Shown here piece by piece: positions 1-6,420 of a stretch of DNA of 11,274 nucleotides. The stretch is from Mucidula mucida. Taxonomy: Eukaryota; Basidiomycota; Agaricomycetes; Agaricales; Physalacriaceae. The position numbers and the translations under genes were made by a program. The notes beneath the pieces were generated by a model that was not told the DNA's origin, ran no database searches, and saw only the letters and a list, made by a program, of their open reading frames with translations. The stretch lies in assembly GCA_015501055.1 (NCBI GenBank), contig JADNYV010000986.1, positions 1 to 11,274 of the forward strand, given 5' to 3'. The first letter of the stretch is position 1. Each line of letters starts with the position of its first letter.

Positions 1-51
1 AGACTTTACCTCGTTGAACCGTACAGGGACTCGCCGTCAACGTCTACAAGA

Positions 52-72
52 AGTGTAGTACAAGACTACACT
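52..72 (+). repeat. Conserved hairpin within the satellite unit (representative copy)
   Basis: An 8-bp perfect inverted repeat (AGTGTAGT and ACTACACT) encloses a five-base loop, 24 bases after the unit landmark. The same 21-base element recurs at the same offset in all 23 anchored units (e.g. 313-333, 569-589, 5040-5060, 7685-7705). By my reading the arms are perfect in 18. The loop is usually ACAAG, but ACATG in the unit at 5278 and ACACG in those at 9428 and 9950. Four units of the GGAATGTAG subtype (806, 8076, 8752, 10887) and the unit at 5538 have one arm mismatch. It could be a cruciform, a transcript hairpin or a protein-binding dyad; the sequence does not decide. Confidence 0.85.
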
Positions 73-102
73 CACTTGAACCGTCTTAACGAACCTCTCA
101 GC

Positions 103-209
103 CCTCGTCCCATGTTACCCTCTCCCACAGTATAGGTAGAACACTCTCTAAGCGTCTACCTTGCACGCCAGGTCATGAAGCGTGAAAGCCCATGTCGACC
201 AAAGCGCGA
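103..209 (+). repeat. 107-bp core module of the satellite (representative copy)
   Basis: This segment is what the 154-bp units lack: those units go directly from TTCAGC to GCGTACATTG, while full units have these 107 bases between. It contains two inverted repeats, AGGTAGA/TCTACCT (7-bp arms around 132-156) and CACGC/GCGTG (around 164-184; both arms also in most other units). A diverged version of the same module is the main content of the 136-bp units at 2275-2520 and of the array edges at 1100-1210 and 5810-5915. It therefore behaves as a separable module, not an arbitrary part of the period. Confidence 0.75.
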
Positions 210-1066
210 ACGTACATTGACCACACCACCAGCTTGACCAGCCTTCAACGGTTACAGTACAAGCCTTGAGCCCGTTGAAGCGTACACGGACTCGCCGTCA
301 ACGTCTACAAGAAGTGTAGTACAAGACTACACTCACTTGAACCGTCTTAACGAACCGCTCAGCCCTCGTCCCATGTTACCCCCCACATTAGGTAGAACAC
401 TCTCTGAGCGTCTACCTTGCACGCCAGGTCATGATGCGTGAGAGCCCATGTCGACCAAAGCGCGAACGTACATTGGCCACACCAGCAGCTTGACTGGCCT
501 TCAACGGTTACAGTACAAGCCTTGAGCCCGTTGAAGCGTACACGGACTCGCCGTCAACGTCTACAAGAAGTGTAGTACAAGACTACACTCACTTGAACCG
601 TCTTAACGAACCGCTCAGCCCTCGTCCCATGTTACCCTCTCCCACAGTATAGGTAGAACACTCTCTGAGCGTCTACCTTGCACGCCAGGTCATGATGCGT
701 GAGAGCCCATGTCGACCAAAGCGCGAACGTACATTGACCACACCGCCAGCTTGACTAGCCTTCAACGGTTATACTACAAGCCTTGAGCCCGTTGAAGCGT
801 ACACGGACTCGCTGTCAACGTCTACAAGGAATGTAGTACAAGACTACACTCACTTGAACCGTCTTAACGAACCGCTCAGCCCTCGTCCCATGTTAATCAC
901 TCCCACACTATAGGTAGAGCACTCTCTAAGCGTCTACTTTGCACGTCCGGCCATGAAGCGTGAAAGCCCGTGTCGACCAAAGCGCGAACGTACATTGACC
1001 ACACCACCAGCTTGACTAGCCTTCAACGGGTGTAGTACCAGACTTGACCCAGTTGAAGCGTACACG

Positions 1067-1445
1067 CACACTCACAAAGTTGACTCAACGTCAGTCCTGG
1101 CTTATCCCTCTGTCATACTATAGGAACGACCGTCTCTGAGCGTGCATGCTGCACCCGCCAGCAAGAAGCGTGACAGCCCATTGGCCACCAAAGCGCGAGC
1201 GTACATTCACAAGGCTGGCCGTAGCTGAACGCGAGACTTGTCTGTCCTCTTGTTAGGGAGCCTCACCAAAGCGTACCAGAACCCCACCCCCTTCACTGAC
1301 TTCAAACGCCATACTGACCCAACGGCTGCCCTTCTTACTGCCTAAGGATGCACCTGAGTGACATTTAAACCTGCTTCATTCGTCCTACAAACTCATTCGT
1401 CCTACATAGACTCTTGTTGTACTCCAATCTACTTCTAACCCTATA
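1067..1445 (+). repeat. Diverged satellite edge, paralogous to 5777-6141
   Basis: Block L decays here into a diverged copy of the core (ACTATAGGAACGACC, GAGCGTGCATGCTGCAC, AGCGCGAGCGTACATTC). Positions 1069-1434 align collinearly with 5777-6141, with offsets of 4708 at the start and 4707 at the end. Similarity is strong at both ends (the last 28 bases differ at two positions) and weak in the middle (about 1300-1400). The shared order array-edge-flank suggests duplication of a segment that included the array margin. Inside, TCATTCGTCCTACA is repeated directly at 1376 and 1393. No coding signal is seen. Confidence 0.8.
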
Positions 1446-1606
1446 CTGTTACTTGCTAAGGATTCGCAAACATCAGTCAACGTTGCACTTTCTGCATTCG
1501 GGCTATCAACCACTACATAAACTGTTGTTGTACTCTACCTCTATACTATCTACTTCTGCCCCTCGACAAGAACACCACTAATACTGAACCAACGGTTGGA
1601 CTTTCG
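1309..1606 (+). repeat. Diverged local duplications (~110 bp and larger)
   Basis: Several words recur in order: GCTAAGGAT-like (1340s and 1450s), TGTTGTACTC followed by ATCTACTTCT (about 1413-1435 and again near 1525-1557), and CATACTGACCCAACGG (about 1310) against AATACTGAACCAACGG (about 1580). This indicates old tandem duplication inside the flank. Copies are too diverged for me to give exact boundaries. There are no open frames of note. Confidence 0.45.
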
Positions 1607-1611
1607 CGCGA

Positions 1612-1887
1612 GTGAACATTGAACTTGGTTCATTCAGGTCACCTTCTGCCGCTCTTGCCCCCCACCACCCCCCTCCGCCCCGCCCTCAAGTCCTCCAGCC
1701 TGACTTCCCCCACTGCTTCTCCCCCGTTCGCTGGCCTGATCCTCCGCTGCCTCAGAACTTTCAAGGCCAAGTGAAGGCCCTGAAGCAGCGGAGGACCAGC
1801 CCAGTGTACGGGGCCAGACAGAAGCAGCCTAGGGCTGGCCCTCCCCGTCATCTTTATCCCTTACCTTGGTACCAAAAGGGGCAGTAG
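1612..1887 (+). other. GC-rich island with a proline-rich 91-codon open frame, coding status doubtful
   Basis: From about 1655 to 1850 base composition shifts to clearly GC-rich, unlike the surrounding repeats, and no satellite motif is visible. One plus-strand frame (ATG at 1612, TAG at 1885-1887) would encode 91 residues starting in less GC-rich flank, with a PHHPPPPRP stretch and a basic C-terminal half; a 70-codon frame is open on the minus strand too. Open frames on both strands are expected where GC is high, since stop codons are AT-rich. I recognise no domain and see no convincing promoter. It could be a fragment of an inserted element or exon; confidence in a functional gene is low. 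Confidence 0.25.
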
Positions 1888-2199
1888 TCAAGGCTTCGAG
1901 CTGCTGGTGGAAACAACTCTCATACTGTTCAAACGAGAGTGTAGCACTCTACTGAATGTTGATGCAAGTGTTGGTGCTCATCCAAATGGTTTCTATCAAG
2001 ATGACACAATGCTCTCGAAACCCTCTCACCCAAAGGTGAAAGCATAGGAACATGATGCGACCTCGAATTAGAACCACTCAGCGCTGCGGCACACTTGCAC
2101 GCCCATTCCGCTTGAACAGCGTCCAATCCCACCCACCAAGACCGCGACTCGGATAAGGGAGCACACCGTCCTTTCCTGCAAGAGGAATGTCACCCCTCA
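1888..2199. other. Spacer without recognised gene
   Basis: Mostly unique sequence between the GC-rich island and the 77-bp element. A short inverted repeat (AGAGTG/CACTCT, three-base loop) lies at 1936-1950. The minus-strand frame of 67 codons here has no recognisable features. I see nothing else supportable. Confidence 0.6.
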
Positions 2200-2276
2200 T
2201 AATGGCATACATAGTACCCACCAACGCGCGAAGCGTACACATGCAAGCTTGACTCGACCGTAGTGTTGTCTTATCC
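2200..2276 (+). repeat. 77-bp element, copy 1
   Basis: Starting at TAATGGCATAC and ending at CTTATCC, this matches 2884-2960 without gaps, with about six differences by eye, at a fixed offset of 684. The inner part (CCAACG, AAGCGTACA, CAAGCTTGACTCGACC, AGTGTTGTCTTA) also resembles 5711-5762. Here it leads directly into the 136-bp satellite; at 2960 it breaks off exactly where satellite would start. It resembles the linker end of the satellite family (AGCGTACA, AGCTTGACT), so it is probably a diverged linker. Confidence 0.8.
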
Positions 2277-2520
2277 CACTCCCATACTATAGGAACGCCA
2301 GCCTCTAAGCGTGCATGCCGCTCTAGCCAGCATGAAGCGTGAAAGCCCATTACCCACCAAAGCGCGAAGCGTACATTCACAAGGTTGACTGAACCACAGT
2401 GCTGCCTTATCCCACTCCCATAGTATAGAAACAGCAGCCTCTAAGCGTGCATGCCGCTCTAGCCAGCATGAAGCGTGAAAGCCCATTACCCACCAAAGCG
2501 CGAAGCGTACATTTGCATGG
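2275..2520 (+). repeat. 136-bp tandem form of the satellite core (about two copies)
   Basis: CCCACTCCCATA occurs at 2275 and 2411, spacing 136. Each copy carries the core in order: TATAG, CCTCTAAGCGTGCATGCC, CATGAAGCGTGAAAGCCCA, CCACCAAAGCGCGAAGCGTACATT, then a short linker (AAGGTTGACTGAACC). Compared with the 261-bp unit, about 125 bases of linker, including the AGTGTAGT hairpin, are absent. Minus-strand frames of 71-100 codons overlap here, but 136 is not a multiple of three, so the repeat runs through different frames and coding is unlikely. Confidence 0.85.
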
Positions 2521-2883
2521 CTGACTTGAACCCAACATAAGGCTTAATTGACCTGCCATTGAAGATCTCAGTGAGAACCACAACCACCCTTGTTTGACAG
2601 TAGTATTCCTACACCTTCTGCGCTAGTCATATCCTATGGCCAACACTCTATGGCCCAGTCAGCTTCCGAATCGAGAAGTATCCTCCAACTATGCTTGAAG
2701 GGGGGTTTAGTCAGCTTCCCTCTCCCCGATCACAATCATTGGGAGTTCAATATCTCAACATCCCTACCATAGGATCTCCTCAAACTTTGAAATATACTAT
2801 GTCAAACCCTTTACGGCTCTGATAGAGCAAAGAAAACAGGGGGTCAGAATTTTTTCTTTCAATTAAATTAGCCCACAGCCGAT
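2521..2883. other. AT-richer unique spacer
   Basis: No repeat family, RNA gene or domain is recognised. Notable only are a run of six T at 2850-2855 followed by CTTTCAATTAAATTA, and the word GTCAGCTTCC occurring twice (about 2658 and 2712). A 60-codon plus-strand frame (2590-2772) has no recognisable features. Confidence 0.5.
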
Positions 2884-2960
2884 TAATGGCATACATATTA
2901 CTCACTAACGTGTGAAGCGTACACATGCAAGCTTGACTCGACCGTAGTGTTGGCTTATCC
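2884..2960 (+). repeat. 77-bp element, copy 2
   Basis: Ungapped match to 2200-2276. Copy 2 stops at CTTATCC and is followed by unrelated sequence leading into the GTAGCCCG palindromes, so the satellite that follows copy 1 is missing here. Most differences between the copies alter the overlapping minus-strand peptide (RALVGT against HTLVSN), which argues against protein selection. Confidence 0.8.
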
Positions 2961-2972
2961 GTGTTGGTCCAC

Positions 2973-3193
2973 GTAGCCCGACGGGCTACAACAGGCAACA
3001 CAATGTGCTCTGTTATGTGCGCATGTGAACCAGAAGTAAATACAGTCAGGCACTGGGCAGATCAACAGATCAGTATGCTGCTTGACGTAGCCCGGCGGGC
3101 TGCGACAGGCAGCACGATGCACCTCTGTGACGCGCCAGTGACAGCCGCATCTGGGCAAGCATGTGTGTGATGTGATGTAGCCCACCGGGCTAC
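2973..3193 (+). repeat. Three 17-base palindromes centred on GTAGCCCG/CGGGCTAC
   Basis: At 2973-2989 the arms GTAGCCCG and CGGGCTAC are perfect around one A. At 3087-3103 the right arm reads CGGGCTGC (one mismatch), and at 3177-3193 the left arm reads GTAGCCCA (one mismatch). Spacings are 114 and 90 bp. The first two are followed by related sequence (ACAGGCAACACAATG and ACAGGCAGCACGATG, then CTCTGT), so at least the first two are diverged tandem copies of a longer unit. Possible roles include a dimeric protein-binding site or the terminus of a short non-autonomous mobile repeat; neither is demonstrated. Confidence 0.75.
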
Positions 3194-3330
3194 GCATAGA
3201 TACCGCGCCAGAGCACCGCGCCTGAGTGCACGTGGCCAGAGCACTAGTACAACACGTACCATGAACTATAGACCACCCTACGCCTGCAATGTCTCACTCC
3301 TGGGATGCTGGGCACCTACCTGACCAGTCC

Positions 3331-3383
3331 TAGAGCTAGGGTAACCATAGCTAGGGTTGCCAGGGTTGACCCTGGAGGCTCTA
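3331..3383 (+). repeat. Nested inverted repeats just upstream of the 132-bp array
   Basis: An outer pair TAGAGC (3331-3336) and GCTCTA (3378-3383) encloses two smaller dyads: GCTA/TAGC (3335-3351, with GGT/ACC inside, overlapping the outer arm by two bases) and a perfect CCAGGGT/ACCCTGG (3360-3375). On paper this folds as a three-way junction. The words CTAGGGTAACC and CTAGGGTTG within it are telomere-like (TTAGGG-type) fragments. Chance cannot be excluded for so short a region. Confidence 0.5.
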
Positions 3384-3392
3384 TTTCTCTCC

Positions 3393-3404
3393 TATAACCC
3401 TACG
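3393..3404 (+). other. Leader word TATAACCCTACG at the start of the 132-bp array
   Basis: This 12-base word lies immediately before the first 132-bp unit (3406). The identical word occurs at 4372-4383, overlapping the start of the 10-bp minisatellite. It contains the telomere-like AACCCTA. These are the only two exact copies I found. Confidence 0.6.
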
Positions 3405-3405
3405 T

Positions 3406-3905
3406 GCTCTCTCGCCAATTCTGCGAGAGCAGCACATACTAGCGGCCTCTGATTGAGTGAGTGAGGTGTGTTCTAGCAAAGGGTACCCTCTCGCCAATTC
3501 AGCGAGGGCAGCACAGGATAGCTGAATGGTGAAGCGTGCTCTCTCGCCAATTCTGCGAGAGCAGCACATACTAGTGGCCTCTGATTGAGTGAGTGAGGTG
3601 TGTTCTAGCAAAGGGTACCCTCTCGCCAATTCAGCGAGGGCCGCACAGGATAGCTGAATGGTGAAGCGTGCTCTCTCGCCAATTCAGCGAGAGCAGCACA
3701 TACTAGCGGCCTCTAATTGAGTGAGTGAGGTGTGTTCTAGCAAAGGGTACCCTCTCGCCAATTCAGCGAGGGCCGCACAGGATAGCTGAATGGTGAAGCG
3801 TGCTCTCTCGCCAATTCAGCGAGAGCAGCACATACTAGCGGCCTCTAATTGAGTGAGTGAGGTGTGTTCTAGCAAAGGGTACCCTCTCGCCAATTCAGCG
3901 AGCTC
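3406..3905 (+). repeat. 132-bp tandem array, about 3.8 copies, hairpin-bearing
   Basis: The word GCTCTCTCGCC occurs at 3406, 3538, 3670 and 3802, spacing exactly 132. Each unit has a hairpin with arms CTCTCGC/GCGAGAG and a seven-base loop, a perfect 10-base palindrome AGGGTACCCT (first at 3480-3489), and a second, weaker hairpin (CTCGC/GCGAG) starting 79 bases after the first. Copies are nearly identical: GATTGAG in the first two against AATTGAG in the last two, and a loop change CAATTCT to CAATTCA. Because 132 is 44 codons, the minus strand shows an 82-codon frame with a 44-residue repeat; the loop change puts a TGA in that frame in the later copies, so I treat it as incidental. Confidence 0.93.
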
Positions 3906-4255
3906 AACACCGGCTATCCACTTTGAGACGTCACAAGGGCATGCACCAGCACTGCAAGCCATAAGCAACAGGCACTCTCTTGCCTATTCAGCCAAGTGAC
4001 GGGCGACCTCTCGCCACTTCAGCGAGCACAGCATAGGCTAGCCACTTTGGGGTACTAGTACCTTAGCTATCTGTTTAGCGTAGGCGGAATCAAAACTGTA
4101 ACATTGTAACACAAGCGACGGGCAACCTCTCGCCACTTCAGCGCGCACAACATAGGCTAGCCACGTCGGCATGCACGAGAGATCACAAGGGCATGTACCA
4201 GCGCTTCATGCCGTAAGTAACGGGCGCCCTCTGTCTATTCAGCGAGCGCAACACA
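3906..4255 (+). repeat. Decayed relatives of the 132-bp array
   Basis: The hairpin region recurs in diverged form as CTCTCGCCACTTCAGCGAG (from 4008) and CTCTCGCCACTTCAGCGCG (from 4127), each followed by ACAncATAGGCTAGCCAC-like sequence, 119 bp apart. A longer relation links about 3930-3996 with 4182-4248 (TCACAAGGGCATG, ACCAGC, TATTCAGC), period about 252. A perfect 12-base palindrome GGTACTAGTACC lies at 4051-4062. This is an older, rearranged margin of the homogeneous array to its left. Confidence 0.75.
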
Positions 4256-4339
4256 GAATGACCACTGATCACTACCCCAAGTACAGACAGGCTTCTTCAG
4301 TACTGGCTAAGTGGCATGGTTGAGGACCACGGGGCTTGA
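4256..4339. other. Short unique spacer
   Basis: Nothing recognisable is present between the decayed 132-bp relatives and the leader sequence at 4340. Confidence 0.5.
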
Positions 4340-4370
4340 GGGCTAGCACCCTACCTTGTCTGCTTGCCCT
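4340..4370 (+). other. Shared leader sequence, copy 1 (before the 10-bp minisatellite)
   Basis: This 31-base stretch, beginning GGGCTAGCACCCTACCTTGT, aligns without gaps to 6169-6199 with four differences. It ends with GCCCT and is followed by TATAACCCTACG and the 10-bp array at 4381. The copy at 6169 stands at almost the same distance before a different minisatellite. Confidence 0.7.
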
Positions 4371-4380
4371 ATATAACCCT

Positions 4381-4550
4381 ACGAACCTCAGCGAACCTCA
4401 GCGAGACCCAGCGAACCTCAGCGAACCTCAGCGAACCTCAACGAGCCTCAGCGAACCTCAGCGAACCTCAGCGAACCTCAGCGAGACCCAGCGAGACCCA
4501 GCGAGACTCAGCGAGACTCAGCGAACCTCAGCGAACCTCAGCGAACCTCA
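4381..4550 (+). repeat. 10-bp minisatellite, 17 units
   Basis: Seventeen consecutive decamers, mostly GCGAACCTCA, with variants GCGAGACCCA, GCGAGACTCA and ACGAGCCTCA clustered in the middle and at 4491-4520. Since the period is one more than a multiple of three, every plus-strand frame reads the same decapeptide, SEPQRTSANL and its rotations, so the open frames of 82 and 66 codons covering it follow automatically and are not evidence of a gene. The plus strand has twice as many C as G in the main unit. Confidence 0.97.
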
Positions 4551-4838
4551 GTGGACTGTACTGAAGATGGGTATCATAGACTGAGTAAATTACTTCCCGC
4601 ACCTGTATTGGCCTCTTATGGGGTTCTAGAACCACTCCTGAGTAGTGGAAGATCCCGTGAACCGACTTCAAGATGATCGTGCGCCACAACTTGATCGGCT
4701 CATAGCTCGCTCAAAGTATAATTATATGGTCTGATATTTCGTACAGTACATCCCCTTAGGTGTACCTACAACTTCCTCTCTTACAAAATACCCATATTTT
4801 TTTTTCCGTTTTGCGTCCTAGCAACTGAAGTAGGGGTA
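4551..4838. other. AT-richer spacer with several small palindromes
   Basis: No gene is recognised. Perfect palindromes are GGTTCTAGAACC (4622-4633) and TATAATTATA (4717-4726); CCACT/AGTGG with a seven-base loop lies at about 4633-4649. A run of nine T occurs at 4797-4805. TATA-like sequence and T-tracts could serve as promoter or replication-origin elements, but nothing downstream looks like a gene, so no assignment is made. Confidence 0.55.
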
Positions 4839-5710
4839 ATGTCACCCTCTCCCACAGTATAGGTAGAACACTCTCTAAGCGTCTACCTTGCACGCCAGGT
4901 CATGATGCGTGAGAGCCCATGTCGACCAAAGCGCGAACGTACATTGGCCACACCAGCAGCTTGACTGGCCTTCAACGGGTACAGTACAGGCTTTGACCCA
5001 GTTGAAGCGTACACGGACTCGCCGTCAACGTCTACAAGAAGTGTAGTACAAGACTACACTCACTTGACACCGTCTTAACGAACCTCTCAGCCCTCGTCCC
5101 ATGTCACCCTCTCCCACAGTATAGGTAGAACACTCTCTAAGCGTCTACCTTGCACGCCAGGTCATGATGCGTGAGAGCCCATGTCGACCAAAGCGCGAAC
5201 GTACATTGGCCACACCAGCAGCTTGACTGGCCTTCAACGGGTACAGTACAGGCTTTGACCCAGTTGAAGCGTACACGGACTCGCCGTCAACGTCTACAAG
5301 AAGTGTAGTACATGACTACACTCACTTGAACCGTCTTAACGAACCGCTCAGCCCTCGTCCCATGTTAATCACCCCCACATTATAGGTAGAACACTCTCTA
5401 AGCGTCTACTTTGCCCATCCCGTCATGAAGCGTGAAAGCCCATGTCGACCAAAGCGCGAACGTACATTGACCACACCACCAGCTTGCCCAGCCTTCAACG
5501 GGTATAGTACAAGACTTGACCCCTTGAAGCGTACACGGACTCGCCGTCAACGTCTACAAGGAAGGTAGTACAAGACTACACTCACTTGAACCGTCTTAAC
5601 GAACCGCTCAGCCCTCGTTCCATGCTACCCTCGCCAACACTATAGGTAGAACACTCTCTAAGCGTATACCTTGCACGTCCAGCCATGAAGCGTGAAAGCC
5701 CATGTCGACC
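4839..5710 (+). repeat. Satellite block M, ~261-bp units
   Basis: The block starts abruptly at ATGTCACCCTCTCCCACAG, at the beginning of the core module, and has landmarks at 5016, 5278 and 5538 (spacings 262 and 260). The first two full cores are nearly identical to each other, sharing GGGTACAGTACAGGCTTTGACCC-type linker not seen in block R. The unit at 5278 has hairpin loop ACATG, and the unit at 5538 has a damaged arm (AGGTAGT). The block ends near 5710, where the core runs into CCAACGAAGCGTACATTCCC. Confidence 0.94.
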
Positions 5711-5762
5711 AACGAAGCGTACATTCCCAAGCTTGAGTCGACCTCAGTGCTGTCTTAACCCC
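5711..5762 (+). repeat. Partial third copy of the 77-bp element
   Basis: CCAACGAAGCGTACATTCCCAAGC-type sequence followed by TTGAGTCGACCTCAGTGCTGTCTTAACCC parallels 2220-2275, with four bases missing after CCAACG and several substitutions. As at 2200 it sits next to satellite core sequence, supporting the view that the element is a linker variant. Confidence 0.6.
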
Positions 5763-6141
5763 CACGCGCACGCCGACACTCACAAGGTTGACTGAACGTC
5801 AGTGGTGGCTTCACCCTGACTCATACTGTAGGAACAACCGTCTCTGAGCGTGCATGCTGCACCAGCCACCATAAAGCGTGACAGCCCATTGCCCACCAAA
5901 GCGCGAGCGTACATTCGCAAGGCTGACCTGAACTGGACGCGATACTTGACTGACCTCTTGTTACAAGACTTCAACCAAGTGTAACAGAACCCCCATCCTA
6001 CCTCTAACAACGCGGCACGCCACACCACTGACTTGCCTACCACCTTGCACACTCAACATGAACAATACTAACGACACTTTGACATCCCCCACACTGACTT
6101 CATACGTACTATGTAGACTCTTGCTGTACTCTAATCTACTT
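5763..6141 (+). repeat. Diverged satellite edge, paralogous to 1069-1434
   Basis: The core-like part (about 5800-5920) retains CATACTGTAGGAACAACCG, GAGCGTGCATGCTGCACC and AGCGCGAGCGTACATTCGC; the distal part ends in TAGACTCTTGCTGTACTC (6114 on), matching 1407 on. A 90-codon minus-strand frame (5780-6052) shares a peptide with the frames over 2271-2486 (ALVGNGLSRFM), which is explained by shared repeat sequence. The middle, about 5980-6095, is poorly conserved and unremarkable. Confidence 0.8.
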
Positions 6142-6168
6142 ATGCGCGAGAGATCACCAAAGTCTTTA

Positions 6169-6199
6169 GGGCTAGAACCCTACCTTGTTTGTCTGCCCT
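6169..6199 (+). other. Shared leader sequence, copy 2 (before the 40-bp minisatellite)
   Basis: GGGCTAGAACCCTACCTTGT is followed by TTGTCTGCCCT, aligning without gaps to 4340-4370 with four differences. The tandem array starts at 6209, nine bases after the leader; in copy 1 the decamers start ten bases after. The arrays themselves are unrelated. Confidence 0.7.
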
Positions 6200-6208
6200 C
6201 CAGAAAGA

Positions 6209-6420
6209 ATTGGTCGACGAACACAAGGAAAGTGGTCAACCTCAAGACATTGGTCGACGAACACAAGAAAAGTAGTCGACCACAACCCATTGGTGGGCGA
6301 ACACACTAAACTGCTGGACGAACACACTAAATTGGTCGACCACAAGACATTGGTAACGGAATAGACTACATTGGTTGATGAATACACTAATCTGGCAATG
6401 GTGCCTGGTTGGTCGACCAA
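6209..6420 (+). repeat. 20/40-bp minisatellite with SalI-type GTCGAC sites
   Basis: ATTGGTCGACGAACACAAG-like units start at 6209, 6249 and 6289 (period 40), each made of two ~20-bp halves of the type NTTGGTCGACNAACACA; from 6289 on the 20-21-bp halves continue alone and decay (6310, 6330, 6349, 6370). The array ends in the perfect palindrome TTGGTCGACCAA at 6409-6420. The minus-strand frames (61 and 87 codons) read a heptad-like VDQFSVF pattern generated by the repeat and are not credible genes. Confidence 0.88.

Larger units (their letters stand above)
1..1066 (+). repeat. Satellite block L, ~261-bp tandem units
   Basis: Four consecutive units are anchored by the GACTCGCC/GACTCGCT landmark at 28, 289, 545 and 806, with spacings of 261, 256 and 261 bp; the next unit would start at 1067, where the sequence becomes diverged. 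The 256-bp unit carries a short deletion near 378-385 just before the conserved TAGGTAGA. Positions 1-27 are the tail of a truncated 154-bp unit whose beginning lies at 11148-11274, so this block continues block R if the molecule is closed. The unit at 806 is a distinct subtype (GCTGTCAACG, GGAATGTAG, GTCCGGCCATG) also seen at 8752 and 10887. No reading frame runs through the units. Function unknown; a structural satellite is the simplest reading. Confidence 0.95.

Noticed and set aside
2078..2380. 100-codon minus-strand open frame, the longest in the window, with peptides similar to frames at 2271-2486, 2780-3001 and 5780-6052
   Set aside because: The peptide similarity is fully explained by shared repeat DNA. 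Most differences between the 77-bp copies change the amino acid, the 136-bp unit is not a multiple of three, and the equivalent frame in 261-bp units has a stop. No domain is recognised.
3331..3383. tRNA or telomere
   Set aside because: The nested dyads lack anticodon-arm spacing and a GGTTCRANYCC-type T-loop box. Telomere-like CTAGGGT words are isolated, not tandem, so no telomeric tract is called.
3381..3629. 82-codon minus-strand frame with a 44-residue internal repeat
   Set aside because: It arises because the 132-bp unit is a multiple of three. The later copies carry an in-frame TGA from a loop substitution, and the frame uses no convincing ATG start.
3406..3905. CRISPR array
   Set aside because: Repeats are long (132 bp) and contiguous without unique spacers; the hairpins are part of one homogeneous unit. 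The 10-bp and 40-bp arrays likewise lack spacers.
4336..4584. Repetitive SEPQRTSANL peptide frames, which look like a structural repeat protein
   Set aside because: A 10-bp period gives the same peptide in all three forward frames, so an open frame is automatic and says nothing about coding.
4717..4805. Promoter or replication origin (TATA-like palindrome and T9 tract)
   Set aside because: There is no gene or other origin element beside them, and such AT-rich words are common by chance.
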